The notes: generated by a model from the letters alone, not told the origin. DNA of 64,000 nucleotides from Mucor racemosus (GCA_027405735.1 JAPEHQ010000013.1:62001-126000), one strand, 5' to 3'; shown: positions 22,478-34,870, numbered from the stretch's first letter. Numbers and translations are program-made.

Positions 22478-23182
22478 ATGGCAAGTCACCAACAAGTTGC
22501 AGCTGATATAATATCAACCATCTCGACGTTAGAAAATGATTTAGAGGGAATAAGGTAAGTTTATTCGGTATTGTGAGCTAGAAATTCAATACATTAAGAG
22601 TTTATAACAACGGTAGTCAAGCTCAGAATAACCTTTTGGAGGTTATACTAAAGGCACAAGCTAGTATCATACCAGAAGAGGAGTTGAGTAGTATTAAATC
22701 TAATGCAAGTATATTGCTGTTTGTATGTAGAGTACGGTTATTAACATGTCTACTTTCTATAGATGGGTAAAGTAGCAATATATAATACGAAATTATTATC
22801 TTTGAAAGCAACAATGTCTATGCTAGCAGGAAGATCAAAACAACTCAAAGATAGAGCTGCTAAACTACAAGAATTAAAAATGAAATATTTATCTGAAATT
22901 GATGGCATTCGTAAAATGGAAAGAGAAAAAGATCAAATAATCGCAGCAAAAACCAGTATATCAACGCCAACATTTGTACCATCTCCAGATATACCATCAT
23001 CCCCAATTATTCCATCTCCAGTTATCCCATCTGCAACATCATCATCTACTACCACAATACCAAAGCTTGTTAAAAAGAAAAAGAAAACTAAAGCAAGACA
23101 AGCTTTAATTGATGATGGCGACGATGGCAGTTCATGGAAACCAAAGAAATCTCTCAGTCAACAAGATCTTTTAAAAAAATAA
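22478..23182 (+). CDS. Small coiled-coil protein with Lys-rich tail, function unknown
   Basis: Likely exons are 22478-22554, 22622-22705 and 22763-23182. The protein starts MASHQQVAADIISTISTLEN, continues through a helical LLEVILKAQASIIPEEEL segment and a coiled coil (SLKATMSMLAGRSKQLKDRA), then a Pro/Ser-rich linker and a basic end. The second intron must begin GCAAGT for the frame to join ATGGGTAAAG. The size and coiled-coil organisation recall BLOC-1/BORC-type subunits, but I could not assign it to one. Exon boundaries are approximate to a few bases. Confidence 0.6.
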
Positions 23183-23255
23183 TAAATGTCTTTTCATTTT
23201 TTTTATCTTTTTATTATTTAACAAAATATAAAACAAATTAAATCCTCTTCTTTTT

Positions 23256-24460
23256 TTAAGCTCTGAGTGCACGTCTATCTTCTTTAGTTTGTGCCTTGAA
23301 ACCAGTCTTAATGGCAGATACAGAACGAGTAGAACCACAGTGTTCACAAGTAACAAAGTACAATCTGTTATCCTTGGTCATAATAGTGTTGGGAGATTTA
23401 CAAGTCTTACATGTAACGTATTCGACAATATAACGACGCAAAACATTTTCAATTTGTTTTTGTTGGAAACGACCCTTAATGATCAAACGTTGACCACCAT
23501 CAATAGAACCAGTTGTACCCAATTCAGCAAATAAGAATTGAATGACATGTTCGGCGGGACGATGAAGACGCTTACTAATTTCGGTAACGTTGGCGAAAAT
23601 AGTCTTTTTGTTACCTTCACGATGAATAGAAGGAGGAACAATAGTATATTTCTTCTTTTCACCAGCTAATTCGGGATTGTTTTGCTTCAAAATGTTGAAT
23701 ACACGATCAAGAAGCTAGAATAATTGGAAAAAAATTAAACTTATATTGTAAGGAAAAAAAAAAAAAAAAATCTAGCTTACTTCATCGTAAGAGTAATCTC
23801 TATCACTCTTTAACCATGCTTCTTCACCACCTTCCTTTCCGCCAGATTTCTCTTCAGTGGCATCATCTTCATCAGCATTTTCGTCGGCCAAATCAGCTTC
23901 GAATTGAGCCATAGACTTCTTCTTCTTCTTCTTTTTCTTCATACCTCCAAAGTCCATATCTTCATCGTTAGCGGCAGGAGAAGCTTCACCTTCGGGAGTA
24001 TCCTAATACAAAAAAAGTCGATCGTTTTAATGATACTTTCTTGAATGTGAATCAATTTATTTTACCTCTTCGATGGGCTTTGACTTCTTCTTCTTTTTCT
24101 TTTTCAAGTCAGCAAACATGGCCTCTGGATCTTCTTCGGCTTGTTCTAATTAATTATATATGTTAAGACTTCTCCACGCGTGTATTATATATTCTCAAAT
24201 AAAGGCTAACCATTTTGTTCAGAATCAACAGGTGCTTGTTCTTCTTCTTGGGCAGGTGCTTCGGCAGTTTCAACATCTGCTTCAAAGTCGACCTTCTTCT
24301 TGGATTTCTTCTTCTTTTTTAACTTTGAAAAGTCGACCTTTTTTAAGTTTTGACAATATTTTATTTAGCTTCTATAGTTGAATTTATTCAAGCAAATGCT
24401 GTAAATTACCTCTTCATCGTCAAATTGATCCTTGACAGGTTCTTTCTCGTTATCCGACAT
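23256..24460 (-). CDS. SUI3: Translation initiation factor eIF2 subunit beta
   Basis: Five exons on the minus strand (24410-24460, 24211-24337, 24066-24145, 23781-24002, 23256-23714) give 312 residues. Three lysine blocks in the N-terminal half are the known eIF5/eIF2B-epsilon binding boxes. The core [20 protein letters not shown], the [11 protein letters not shown] segment and a C-terminal C2-C2 zinc finger (CKTC...CEHC) are diagnostic. It is part of the eIF2 ternary complex that delivers initiator Met-tRNA to the 40S subunit. The length fits the family. It is convergent with the coiled-coil gene, 73 bp apart. Confidence 0.97.
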
Positions 24461-25153
24461 GATTGTGTATATGAAAAAAGAGAGAGGAAATAGGATTTGT
24501 ACCAAAAAAAAATTGTATTTCAAAACAAAAAAAATTGCTGTTGCGCGTGTGAAAGGTTTCGTCTACGTCATTTCAAACTTGTTTGTAATAAATGTCTTTT
24601 TGACATGAGATAAAAGGTCATTAAGAGTTACAATAATAATAGGTACTATTTAGGGAGACATATAATCGAGCCAGAAACTCTTTGTTTGCTTGATTGAAGG
24701 GTTAAATGTTGTGAAATTCCATGGTAAATGGGATGTATAGTAATGTCAAGATTTGCCATATAAGCCACCGACATTGGGCTATTAACGCTTTTAAATATAA
24801 TGTACCCGCAGTAGTTGCGCTTAATTTACGATTGAACCGACCGCAGCGTATTTATTCATTGATCATGTGCAGAAATGACTCATGTTGTATATGGTAAATG
24901 TTGATTTTACCTTGACATTTTAATGATCAAAAGCACTGAGGTTGCTAGATAATTCAATTTCTCAGTCAGAGTTTCTCTCATTCAATCCATACTGTAATGG
25001 TAAAAAGCCTTTGTTTCCAAAAAAGTACAGTTAGTGAAACTTGTTGTAATAAAAAAGAATGAAAATACATACCAAAGAGAGAAGGTAAAATAAAAAAGAA
25101 AAGGGCTAAGGCAGCAGAGTTAGTATATGCTACATCAAAAATAATTGATAAGC
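24461..25153. other. Intergenic; eIF2-beta promoter region
   Basis: No gene or clear repeat seen. The ~100 bp upstream of eIF2-beta is A/T homopolymer-rich. Confidence 0.45.
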
Positions 25154-26232
25154 CTATATACCTTCAGTATTAAGCTCATCGAGCTCCAGTCGCGCTACGC
25201 TTGTAAGAAAGGTAGTGGCGATATTGGCAAAGTCGGTGTGATGATGACCGACGCTAGGATTGAATGAAGAGCAGGGAACACCAAGTGCAAGGTGCGATAA
25301 GCCTAATAACCCAATTGCAAAAGAAGATATGGCATCTTTCCCTTTGTGATAAGACCCTGATTTGAGCAATACATGCTGGATTTGTGCAAACAAATGTTCC
25401 AATATTGGTGTTCAATGTATTATCAACTATATGTACAAGATGAATAGCTTTATGAGAACAATAAACACAGACTTCTGATGTATTAAACTCATTAATGACA
25501 ATTGTTGAGATATATCTTGAGTAGTTATGAGGTTTCCATTTGCCACCGTACTTTTTGAATCCTTTGACTTGCGATCCAACTGAGTATTCTCTATCACCAA
25601 CAAATGCAATAACATTACCTCTTTGACCTTGATTTATGAATCTCTGTTCATCGAAACAAACCTGATCGAAGAATTTTTGTCTTTTTAATTCTTTTCTCTT
25701 TCTTTTATTGGTAATAGTTTTGCTGTAGTGAAACTTTCTCATCAATCCACGATGCTGAAAGTATGGCTAAGTCAGTTAATTTAATGTAGTAGAAGACGTT
25801 GCTTCTGAACGACGACTACCAGACAACTCTTTTTCTGCATACAAATCTTTCTGCCCTTTCATTGTTTGCTTTTTCTTTCTTTCAAGACTCTTTAAAAACG
25901 ATTTATCACCAGATCGATGGTAAATATCATTAGAGTTAATGATCAGTGTAGAATCTGGTGGCATAAAGATATCGTTAAGCCTTTCAACAGAAGCATCTAT
26001 AAGTGTATGCTCAATATATAAGTGTTTTTGCATCATTCTTATAATACATAACATCGTTTTCTGAAACTGAACAATAATTGTAAAGTTCAATGTGGGGTTT
26101 GAACCTGTTTACATCAAATGATGCTGCTTCAGTCATATTAACAAGAGCAACATCGGTACCACCAAAGAATGTATTTCTTGTATTATGCTACCAGCTCCCA
26201 AAGTCATTTTATATTTCACGAAAAGCTTGAAA
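25154..26232 (-). pseudogene. Second Fanzor-family gene, 5'-truncated and frameshifted
   Basis: On the minus strand, fragments align in order with the C-terminal third of the 12649-16645 protein. FFGGTDVALVNMTEAASFDV (Asp codon at 26152-26154) matches the GTDNG region. SGDKSFLKSLERKKK matches SGLASFSSSLNRRKR. FVGDREYSVGSQVKGFKKYG matches the GDRGHAIRSPIKG segment. NEFNTSEVCVYC (Glu codon 25488-25490) and KDAISSFAIGLLG (Asp codon 25334-25336) supply the other two catalytic positions. A frameshift near 25360-25400 breaks the zinc ribbon from RuvC-III, and stops separate the upstream pieces (a relic intron near 25750-25775 is possible). Repeat F truncates the 5' side at about 26232. It is too diverged to be a recent duplicate of the intact gene. 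Confidence 0.75.
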
Positions 26233-27740
26233 ACACGTGCATTTCGCTGCTTTCCCCTTGAAAACTGGGCCCAACTTTTCATCTCTATTAAACTTTTTTT
26301 TTTCACTAAATAATAATAATATAAAAATATATGTTCATATAATTTAGATGTTCAAGTTTAATTTAAAAACGCGTTTCAGGAAATATCCTATCTCTAGCAG
26401 TGGGTGCAACTTTTTTAGTGCTAATGTTTCAGGTTTCTACCACTAATTCAGTGCTCAAAATGAAAAACTTTGAGCCTTCATATCTCTGCAAAACGTTAAG
26501 CTATACGAACAATTTTTAATAATGAAACTTACTTGTTTTGAAGTGCCCTATAATATATTCAAGTATAAAAGAAATCTACGCACTTTCTTTTAAAAGTTAT
26601 TTTCTTTTCTAGTAGATTACAAAATATTTGCTAAACTGAGCAGCATTTTTTTCACATTCATGTCATAGACCTGGTTTAGCTGTATCGGGTCCAATTTAGA
26701 CCTTTTTAAAATACTAATTTTTTGCGGAGATATTCTCAAAAATATGTACAAAGAGATACTTTCATTTCTAGCTTCAAATTTTCCCCAGTATACCCTCATC
26801 CCAAATTCTGAACTTGAAAAAAAATTGACAAAAACCTTGTTTTCTCTACGAAAAATGCAACTAGAAGGTGTAACAATGGCTAGATCGATAGATAATTTTA
26901 CGGCGGATCATATCCATTACTAATATTTAGATTATGCTTATAAAAAGTGATGTTTATCTTCAAAAAATCACCAAAATTTCAATTGAATTTTATGCAAAAT
27001 TTAATGTAAAACATTTGTTTGAATTTTATTTAAATAGATGCAAAATTTAAAACTGCACAAAAAACATTTAGTACGCTAGTTCGGCTTATTTTGTAGTTTA
27101 TCAGTCATTAAACGAATTTACTTTTTTAATCATTTTTTGATCGATTTATACAAATCGGTTTTGGAACTCAGCTTTCATAGGCGTTAATCTGTTATATAAA
27201 TTACTATTTTAATTATCTCGACTGTTGCATCCACCGGTTAATCGTAAGATAATGAACCTTTTGATTTGTAATCCTTAATTTCAAGAAGTCAGCTAACTGA
27301 TCTATGATAACATTCTCGATTGTTCTTATTTTCTAAAGCAAGATCCGGGAAGCTGGATATGTGAGACATATTCACTTGTTGGATTTAGTTATATAAAATA
27401 AGCTGAACTTAAATGTGCTGTGTTACTAATGTAGTACATAAAATGACCTGACAATGGAATGTCGTCAGAAAGATATAATCGATCCAAAGCTGATCTTACA
27501 AATAATTGTAATATAGAATTTGTATATAAATAGGACAAATTATTGATATTAAATAAAGATTCTCTTCAGTTTTTGTGTGTGATTTAATTTAACAAGTTCC
27601 TTTATTAAATTATACATTTTTTCTTGCCATAATATTTATTCTAAATCTTTGGCATTTCATCGACAAAAAATCGATATTTTTCATTAAAACAAAAAATTCA
27701 GAATAGCATTTAGTTGGGTCTATCTTGTGAATACAAATAA
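26232..27740 (-). repeat. Dispersed repeat F, copy 2 (reverse), interrupted
   Basis: Reverse-orientation relative of 5720-6780, more diverged than the other copies. It abuts and truncates the Fanzor relic. A solo LTR is inserted at 27223-27659, and the repeat resumes at 27665 (AAAAAATCGATATTTTT). Confidence 0.7.
27223..27659 (+). mobile_element. Solo LTR, family B (437 bp)
   Basis: Starts TGTTGCATCCACC and ends GGCATTTCA (TG...CA). The 5-bp duplication TCGAC flanks it at 27218-27222 and 27660-27664. It is inserted in repeat F. An internal TATA-like TATATAAATAGG near 27522 and ATTAAATAAAG near 27552 fit an LTR promoter/polyA order on the plus strand. Its 3' ~100 bp is also found in reverse at 30137-30235, and related ends lie near 4150 and 55976. 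Confidence 0.75.
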
Positions 27741-30130
27741 TTAATACCTCAATTTTGGATGTTAAATTTTACAGTCAATTTTAGGTCAATGTATTTATAT
27801 TCTGTTATTAAACCTTTTATTTTAGAATGGATATCAATGATCTATAGAGGAAGGTACATGTTTTTAAAAATTTGACTGAAACCGATGCAATATTGGGCGA
27901 GAAAATTGGAAAAAGATCCAAAAGCTGCCTTCTACAACAACAGTAAAAAACCGACAACAAAAACATTATATATTTCGGCGAATTTTGAACCTAATAACAA
28001 CGTTTAACTTTACATGGGTGAGAGTTTATGGATACATACAATCTTATTTATAGAAAGAATAACAATAAAGACTAGTAACATTTATCATGGAGAACGTAGG
28101 CTTTATTACTAGAAAAACTAATGGTAAAAGAAAGAACCAAGAGCTTCTAGGTCTTGGTTTAAAAGACTATTTATAAGAATTACATTTCAATGTGAGTTAC
28201 AAATGGAATTCGCTTCAAAATTGGCTGTTTAATATCCTCGAAAACCGACAATGGGAGTAGGTATGTTGCATGCCACCAAATACTATACTCTATCACCTAT
28301 TACCTTCTATAGTATCACTACATCTTACAATTTATTGACTACGACATGTATTGAAGTGCGAAGTCGTGATATCGGATATAAGGGACTCCTAGTTTATTAA
28401 GATTATTCAGCAATTACCAAGAACGTTTGGACCTCAAATATGACACCATATTTTTCCATCCCAGCAGTTAATCAATCAAGTAGCTATCAAATCAACATCC
28501 AAGCACATTTAGCGCAGCATTGAAACAAGGCAACTCACAAGTCACAAGCTCTACAAGAACGGTTAAATTATGGTTGATCCATTTCAATCCATAGATTACT
28601 ATCAAACAGATCTGATGGTTCAATAGTGCCTTAAATTACATCTCAGGATCTCAATGTCAAATCAATATAAAAGGTCATACTTTTATATCTAAATAAACAA
28701 TATCTTGTTTTTATTATACAGCTGTGAAGAACTGATTCATTACTCATTCTCTTTTAATTGTATCTTTTTAAATATTATTTGTCAAACCTGAAAATATACG
28801 GCAAAGACAATTTATAAAAGTTACATTTTAATACGAGTTACAAATAAAATTGGCTCCAAAATGGCTGTTTAATATCCTCGAAAACCAACGGAGTTCTTGA
28901 TTTACCTGATCAAAAACGGCTCATAATTTGGTTTTTCACAATTTCCTTTGTCAGTCATGCGTTCAAAACAGCCATTTTTGTTCTATCTGTCTTCTTTATC
29001 CGTTTTTCTTTGCAACGTAACAACATGGAAAACTCCATCCATCATTACCAAAATTTTTGATATAATACAGTAGGAATGGGGAATCAAGATGCCATTTTCA
29101 ATTATTGTTTTGAAGTTCAATCCTCAATAAAGCGAACTCATCATAAGAAAAACGAGAAATGGGTTTTTGATAAATAGGTCTAGCATCCCATGTATCAACA
29201 ACAACAAATTTCGAAATATCTGTTTGCTTCATGTGCTTGTAACATACACTAAAGTCATCGGAATAATTGAGCAATAATCTTCGAACATTAGATCTTTGTT
29301 CATTATAATATCAGATAACAACTTGTTTTCTTCATCAAGTCTAGATAAATATGTTATGTCAATACTCATCATAAGTCTCACATCCAAGGTCTCAGTTTAC
29401 AATTAGTGTTACAGTAAATCAATGCAGTTTATTATTGATTTACGTCATATCCTTAGATAGTAAAACCTGATATATCAGAAGTTTACCCAGATGTAGAAAT
29501 CCACCAGGAACAGCTATTGAAATCCAACATGGCATGACATTTAGTAACTCATACTAAATGTCATACATAACCTCTAGCATTAACAGCGACTATCAGGAAC
29601 CTTCAGGAACACTTGGCAACAATGAAACATAAGCAACCCTACATCTTACCCAAATGATACAATCACAGATTCCCAATTCCACAAATTCCATTGTATATGA
29701 TTTGTTCCCAAATCATATCAAGTACCTCAATACCCGGCAATTCATTAATAATATTAATAATCATATAACTATTTAGAAAACATATAAATACGAAGCATCA
29801 TCAATGAATTAATAAAATGTATCTTTTAGCAGAGTATTTTTATTATATTAGTATCTTTTGATATAACAAAATCATAGTAGTAGTTATAATTAATGTGTAT
29901 AAACAAATCCTTTATTTTTTGGATGTATTGTTAATAAAAAAAGTGTGATATTCTGACAAGATTATTTATATAGACTCTTTTGACATTTCAAAATAATTTC
30001 CTAGACGCTCTTCAGAATTTTTATAAGCAATTTTTTTAATAGCTTTAGAAGGAGAAACAACAATATAATAACAATCTTCAGAAATTTTAGGAACAGTAAA
30101 TAGATCTAATTTCTTCTTCATGACCATAAT
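27741..30130. repeat. Degenerate nested repeats
   Basis: About 28250-28700 matches the reverse complement of 62925-63340. An ~85-bp segment at 28175-28262 is repeated directly at 28805-28893 (common word TGGCTGTTTAATATCCTCGA), flanking that block. About 28893-29000 resembles the end of the LTR-like elements at 4771 and 61560 (GAACGCATGA.TGACA, reverse). I could not resolve 29010-30130 further, and no gene is seen. Confidence 0.5.
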
Positions 30131-30136
30131 TGATTA

Positions 30137-30330
30137 TTGAAATGCACAAGATTTAGAATAAATATTGTAGTAAGAAAAATGTATAATTTATTAATAAAGG
30201 AACTTGTTAAATTAAATCCCACACAAAAACTGAAGATCATTACTACGACCAAACTATGCTTCCCATTGGCAGAATAAAAAATTTTGTGCAAATTAGGCAG
30301 CCCAGATGAGTATAATGGTTCACATTACAT
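30137..30330 (-). mobile_element. LTR fragment, family B related (reverse)
   Basis: 30137-30235 is the reverse complement of the 3' end of the solo LTR at 27223-27659 (TGAAATGCACAAGATTTAGA at its outer edge). 30240-30330 matches the reverse of 3965-4075, so the same LTR family is also represented near 3965-4150. Confidence 0.5.
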
Positions 30331-30564
30331 GATGTTTTAACAATAATTGCATGAACTAGTTTCAGTTGCATAATTCATATAAATATGTAAACGTTAAATC
30401 AGATATTGAAAATTAGTGAAAATATCTGTTTCCTTCCTTCATTAATAATTTTAATCAAATGAACTTATTAACACAACCATAACCGATCTATTACTTAATA
30501 CTACTACTTGTCACATATTAATCACACTTAATACATAGTAAGTATTGACCAAAGTAATACTTAT

Positions 30565-31185
30565 TACAATGAGCAGAGCAATGAGATCAAGGGTTTTTTA
30601 GTCAATTTACTAAAGTATATCAATCATAATATAATTAATAACGTAGATAATTTGAACTGTTTAAAGCAGATGTGTATTACCATGACCCAACAAAATTGTC
30701 TTATTGACGAGATATATCAATTATTTGAAATTTGAGGTTTGAAAGAGTTGTGCCCATGTTCTTCTTTTGGAAAACAAATGGGAACAACGACAACAACCTG
30801 TTTGGTAACACTAAAATTATTTATGCCTTTGTAAATTTCTGTTTGTAACACACAAAATCGATTGATTTGCGATTATTTTTTTTTCTTCTTCCCCACTCTT
30901 TCATGGGCTCTTTTATTTACGTTTAAAACTACAACAAAAAGACCAATATTTTTTATAAACAGAAATCAAGTAGCAGGTTACAAGTGTATATGTTTTTCCA
31001 ATTATTTATTTGGAAATGAATTATTAACTGCTAATGTTAGGGCGTGTTATAATATTTTTCTTAAACAAAAAAAGCACCCGAGACTTCTTAGTCATTTTGT
31101 TCCATCATCTACGTTATAATCAATGCTTTTTTGGTCTACAGTCGATATCCACCTGGAGAGCAATTGGTGATTATAAAAGTATGTA
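30565..31185 (-). repeat. Dispersed repeat H, copy 2 (reverse)
   Basis: Reverse complement of about 3390-3960. The open frame at 30862-31119 is not conserved in the other copy. Confidence 0.65.
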
Positions 31186-32300
31186 TAAATATTTACAGTA
31201 ATAGGCTTGAATCAAGTGGGTACAGCATCATAAATTCTTGAAAAAGTTCTCAAGTATTATAAAATATCTTATTTTTAAGACTTACAAAGCTTATAAACGG
31301 AATATTAATTTAGAAAATTATTTTTGTCCAGATCATCAATTTTGACATTTTTTAATTTTTTTTTTTCTGATTTTGCAAATCTAGAGTTAATTATACTACC
31401 AATGATAAAAACAAAAAATATACACATATACAACATTTAGCGCTCTATTTGCCCAATAAAAAATAACAAACATTTTTATTGCAAAATATTACATGAAAAT
31501 CCTTTAACCAAAAATCTGTTTTTGGGCCAAAAGTACAAAGTTTCATTACTTAACATTTAATATTAAGCTTTTATAAAATGTGTATTAACTATAGCTACAA
31601 TTTTCTCTCACAATGTAGTATATTTAAACGTTGATTTTGGTATCAAAATTTGATTTTTCTATTTTTTGATCAAAATCATGAGTGTTGGTAAGGGTAAAAT
31701 GAGCCCCGAAAATGTCCGCTACAAATTCTGAATTTTCAGACCGTACGTGGTTAAATATAAGAAAAGTAAAAAAGAAAAAAGCTTTTTATTTAAAACATAG
31801 ATATATTATAGTATAAGAGACTTAGCCGTTCAATCTTGCTATGCTCAATTACGGTGTCGCTCTACAGGCTCGCTTTTTGCAATTTTTTAATAAATGTATG
31901 ATATGACAGACGGTTTTTCTGGTAGAAAATGCATGTTTCTATGATAACAGATATTGCCTATTTTGTTTAGTTTATGGTTTATGCGCAATAACACTGCCTT
32001 TACATTGACGGAAATGTAAAATTTAGCAGGGTTTTAATTGCGCTAAATAATGTAAAGCCTTGAAAATTCTTTTCTACGTGTGTTGTTTTCATATCCCAAG
32101 GCTTATATTTACTGTTTGATAAGGCATCATATCAGACTATCAAGATGGTATTCTTTTCTTGTATCTGAATACACATGCTAACATAAGGAACTAATATTTT
32201 TAATATAGGTAGCAGTCGTTATATTAGAGACTGATATTTTCATTTAACCGTATTCAAAAATCAAATACCATTATTTACTACTGTATTGTTGGACGTTGTT
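31185..32300 (-). repeat. Dispersed element A, copy 3 (reverse, lacks dynein exon)
   Basis: Reverse complement of about 955-2095. It stops before the dynein-exon part of the element, so this copy is truncated on that side and directly abuts repeat H. Confidence 0.7.
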
Positions 32301-33560
32301 ACATCAAAAGATACTTGATTGCAGTGGAATTACATACTAAAAACGCTTGAAATTAATAAAACAACCTAAATTCCAAGTGTCGCTCATAAAATATGATGCC
32401 ACTTGAAATGTGAACAACAATAATAAACAAACGCTTCAATTGAACACAATAACAAAAAACGCATGCTAAAAATATGAAATACCTTTTTGAACCATACATG
32501 TTGTTGTATAGATGATGGCACCCTTGATCAAGGTGCAATCAATTACACAAACAACATATAATATCAAAATAGAATTTTATCCAAATTAATGATAATAATA
32601 AACAAAGATATCAATTTATGCAACTACTCATCTATATTGAAGAAGTTTCAGTATCAATATAATTAAGATTCAAGTATACAAAAATTACCCCTTAATTTAC
32701 GGTTATTACATAAAATAGATATAACAATAATAAACAAAACAACCATTTCCCAAAAGGTCAATATTGTCACACCTAAGTATAAAAGACGAGCCGAGCCTAG
32801 GACGAGCTTGACCAAAGCTCGCCACAACGAGCCGAGCTTTGTATCACTCGAGCTCGAGCCGAGCTTTAATAAAAGCTCGTTTGACAAAGACGAGTTTTTG
32901 ACTTTTTTTTAAAAAGCTCGTTTGAGAAAGACGAGCTTTTGACTTCTTTTCAAAAAGTTCAAATTTAAATAATAATTAGTAAATGCTATGACATTATTAC
33001 TTTAGATAATTGTCAATTGACATTCATAAGTTTGCTTTACTTTAGATATTTGTCACTGGAAAGGTAAAATAAAGCTCGCATTGAGATGATGAGTTTTAGT
33101 CGCTGCATAAAAAAGCTCGTTTGGGGTAAACGAGCTCTAGTCACGCGCAAAAAAAAGCTCGTCGAGGTTGAACGAGCTTTTTTGTAAGCTCGTCTAACTT
33201 TAACGAGCCTTGAGAAAAGCTCGGCTGCATAAAAAAGGCTCGGCTCGTTTAATATCACTAGTCACACCTGACATCAATCCCTTATGGTCAATGCTCTACA
33301 TGATTTACCTCTTGAAATACTAAATTAATAACAATGTACTCAAAACTAGAAGATTACTAAATATAAATACATTCAAGTCTGATGATGGTACTGTATCCAA
33401 GTTCTCCAAATCACTATAAATACCATCATACTTTTTCAATTATTTTAAATCTTCAGAAATCTTTTGTAATAAAAACTTTAGCTGATTATAATTGTATTTC
33501 TACCGCTTTTTATTTTTATATTTTTTTTATTTTTAGTAAACAACATCATTGATTTATCGA
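32300..33560 (+). repeat. Dispersed repeat block D, copy with hAT-like insertion
   Basis: Corresponds to the reverse complement of about 62270-62910, apart from the 487-bp insertion at 32774-33260. A frame on the minus strand (32353-32538) and its counterpart at 62700-62936 share the peptide pattern MH.DQGC.HLYN.MYGSKRY. This could reflect a decayed coding segment of the element, or simple nucleotide identity. Confidence 0.65.
32774..33260. mobile_element. hAT-like MITE, 487 bp, with 8-bp target duplication
   Basis: GTCACACC flanks it at 32766-32773 and 33261-33268. The uninterrupted site is present in reverse at about 62470-62490. The ends are imperfect inverted repeats: the left reads TAAGTATAAAAGACGAGCCG and the reverse of the right reads TAGTGATATTAAACGAGCCG. 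The two subterminal zones are packed with AAGCTCG/CGAGCTT words (more than a dozen) in both orientations, and the middle ~120 bp is AT-rich. Eight-base duplications and clustered subterminal motifs are typical of hAT elements. There is no transposase frame. Confidence 0.8.
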
Positions 33561-33860
33561 AAGGTAAATCGTATAAAATTAATCAAATGAAAAAGTATCG
33601 TTTTATTATGAGCTTCTAGAGGGGGCTTATATACTAATTAAATGAGTGTATTAAATGTGAGTGATAATATAATTAGAATGAGCATTTGGATATTGTGTGG
33701 ATATATTGGAATCATGCTTCTATGATTTAATAGTAGCATGATGATAGACGCATGGAATATGACCTTGCTTGACTTGCATGTTGAACATCATGGTTTGACA
33801 GATGTTCTAAATTGGTAATTCGGTAATTCCTAATTCTGATAGATCAATCATTATTTACTG
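33561..33860 (+). repeat. Dispersed block shared with 56030-56240
   Basis: TTTATCGAAAGGTAAATCGT and the GGAATCATGCTTCTATGATT segment occur in the same order at 56038-56225, and in reverse near 9940-10140. Non-coding. Confidence 0.55.
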
Positions 33861-34870
33861 CAAGTAGGTCCAACTAAAAAATGCTACTCTGCATTTTTTA
33901 TTTCAGCAAAAAATATTGATTTTTTGTCGAGATAATCAAAATAATTGCTCATATTACAGCTTAATTCTATGGTAACTGGGATTCAAAATCCATCTGACAA
34001 ATCGACCAGAAAATGGTCAAAAAAATAAAATTGTTTAATGGCTCATGAACTGCAAAGTAAGTTGAACTAGCGTATTAAATGGTTTTTGTACAGTTTTAAA
34101 TTTTGCATCTATCTAAACAAAATTCTGACAAATTTTTCTTATTAAATTTTGCGTAAAATGCGATTGAAATCTTTGAGGTATTTTGAAGATACACAACACT
34201 TTTTATAAACATATTTTAAAAATAAGTAATGAAAATAATGCGCAAAAAACCTATTTATCAATCGAGCTATTACTGAACCTTCTATCTGCATTTCTCGTAG
34301 AGAAAATGAGATTTTTGTCAATTTTTTTTTCAAATTCAGAATTTGGGATAAGGGTATATAGGGAAAATTTGAAGCTAGAAATGAAAGTATCTCTTTGTAC
34401 ACATTTTTGAGGATATCTCCACGAAAAATCAATATTTTGAAAAAACCTAAATCAGGTTCGAGAGAGCTTAACGAGGTTAACGACATGAATGTAAAAAAAA
34501 CGGCTGCTCAATTTAACTAATATTTTGAAATCTATTACAAAAATCTTAAAAAAAATGAAAAAAATAAAAGTGCCTAGAATTTTTTCATACCTACATATAT
34601 TATAGAGCACATCAAAATAAGTAAGTTTTATTATTAAAAAGTGTTGGTATAACTTAATTTTTTGTAAAGATATGAAGCCTCAAAGTTTTAAGTCTTCAAC
34701 AATGGGATACGCGTAAAAATCTGAAACATTAGCACTGAAAAATTAATATCAATTGCAGAAAATGGGATATTTATGGATACTCATTTTTGGATTAAACTTG
34801 AACATCTCAGGTACATTAGCATATAATGTTTTCTTGGTGTTATTTATTAAGAAAAATGTTGAGCAGGGAT
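33860..34870 (+). repeat. Dispersed repeat F, copy 3
   Basis: Parallel to about 5740-6720 with high identity. It ends near 34870, where unique sequence begins. Confidence 0.7.

Noticed and set aside
28722..28930. CRISPR-like direct repeats
   Set aside because: Only two copies ~630 bp apart in a eukaryotic repeat region; not an array.
30862..31119. 85-residue frame near repeat H
   Set aside because: It lies inside a repeat whose other copy (3390-3960) does not keep the frame.
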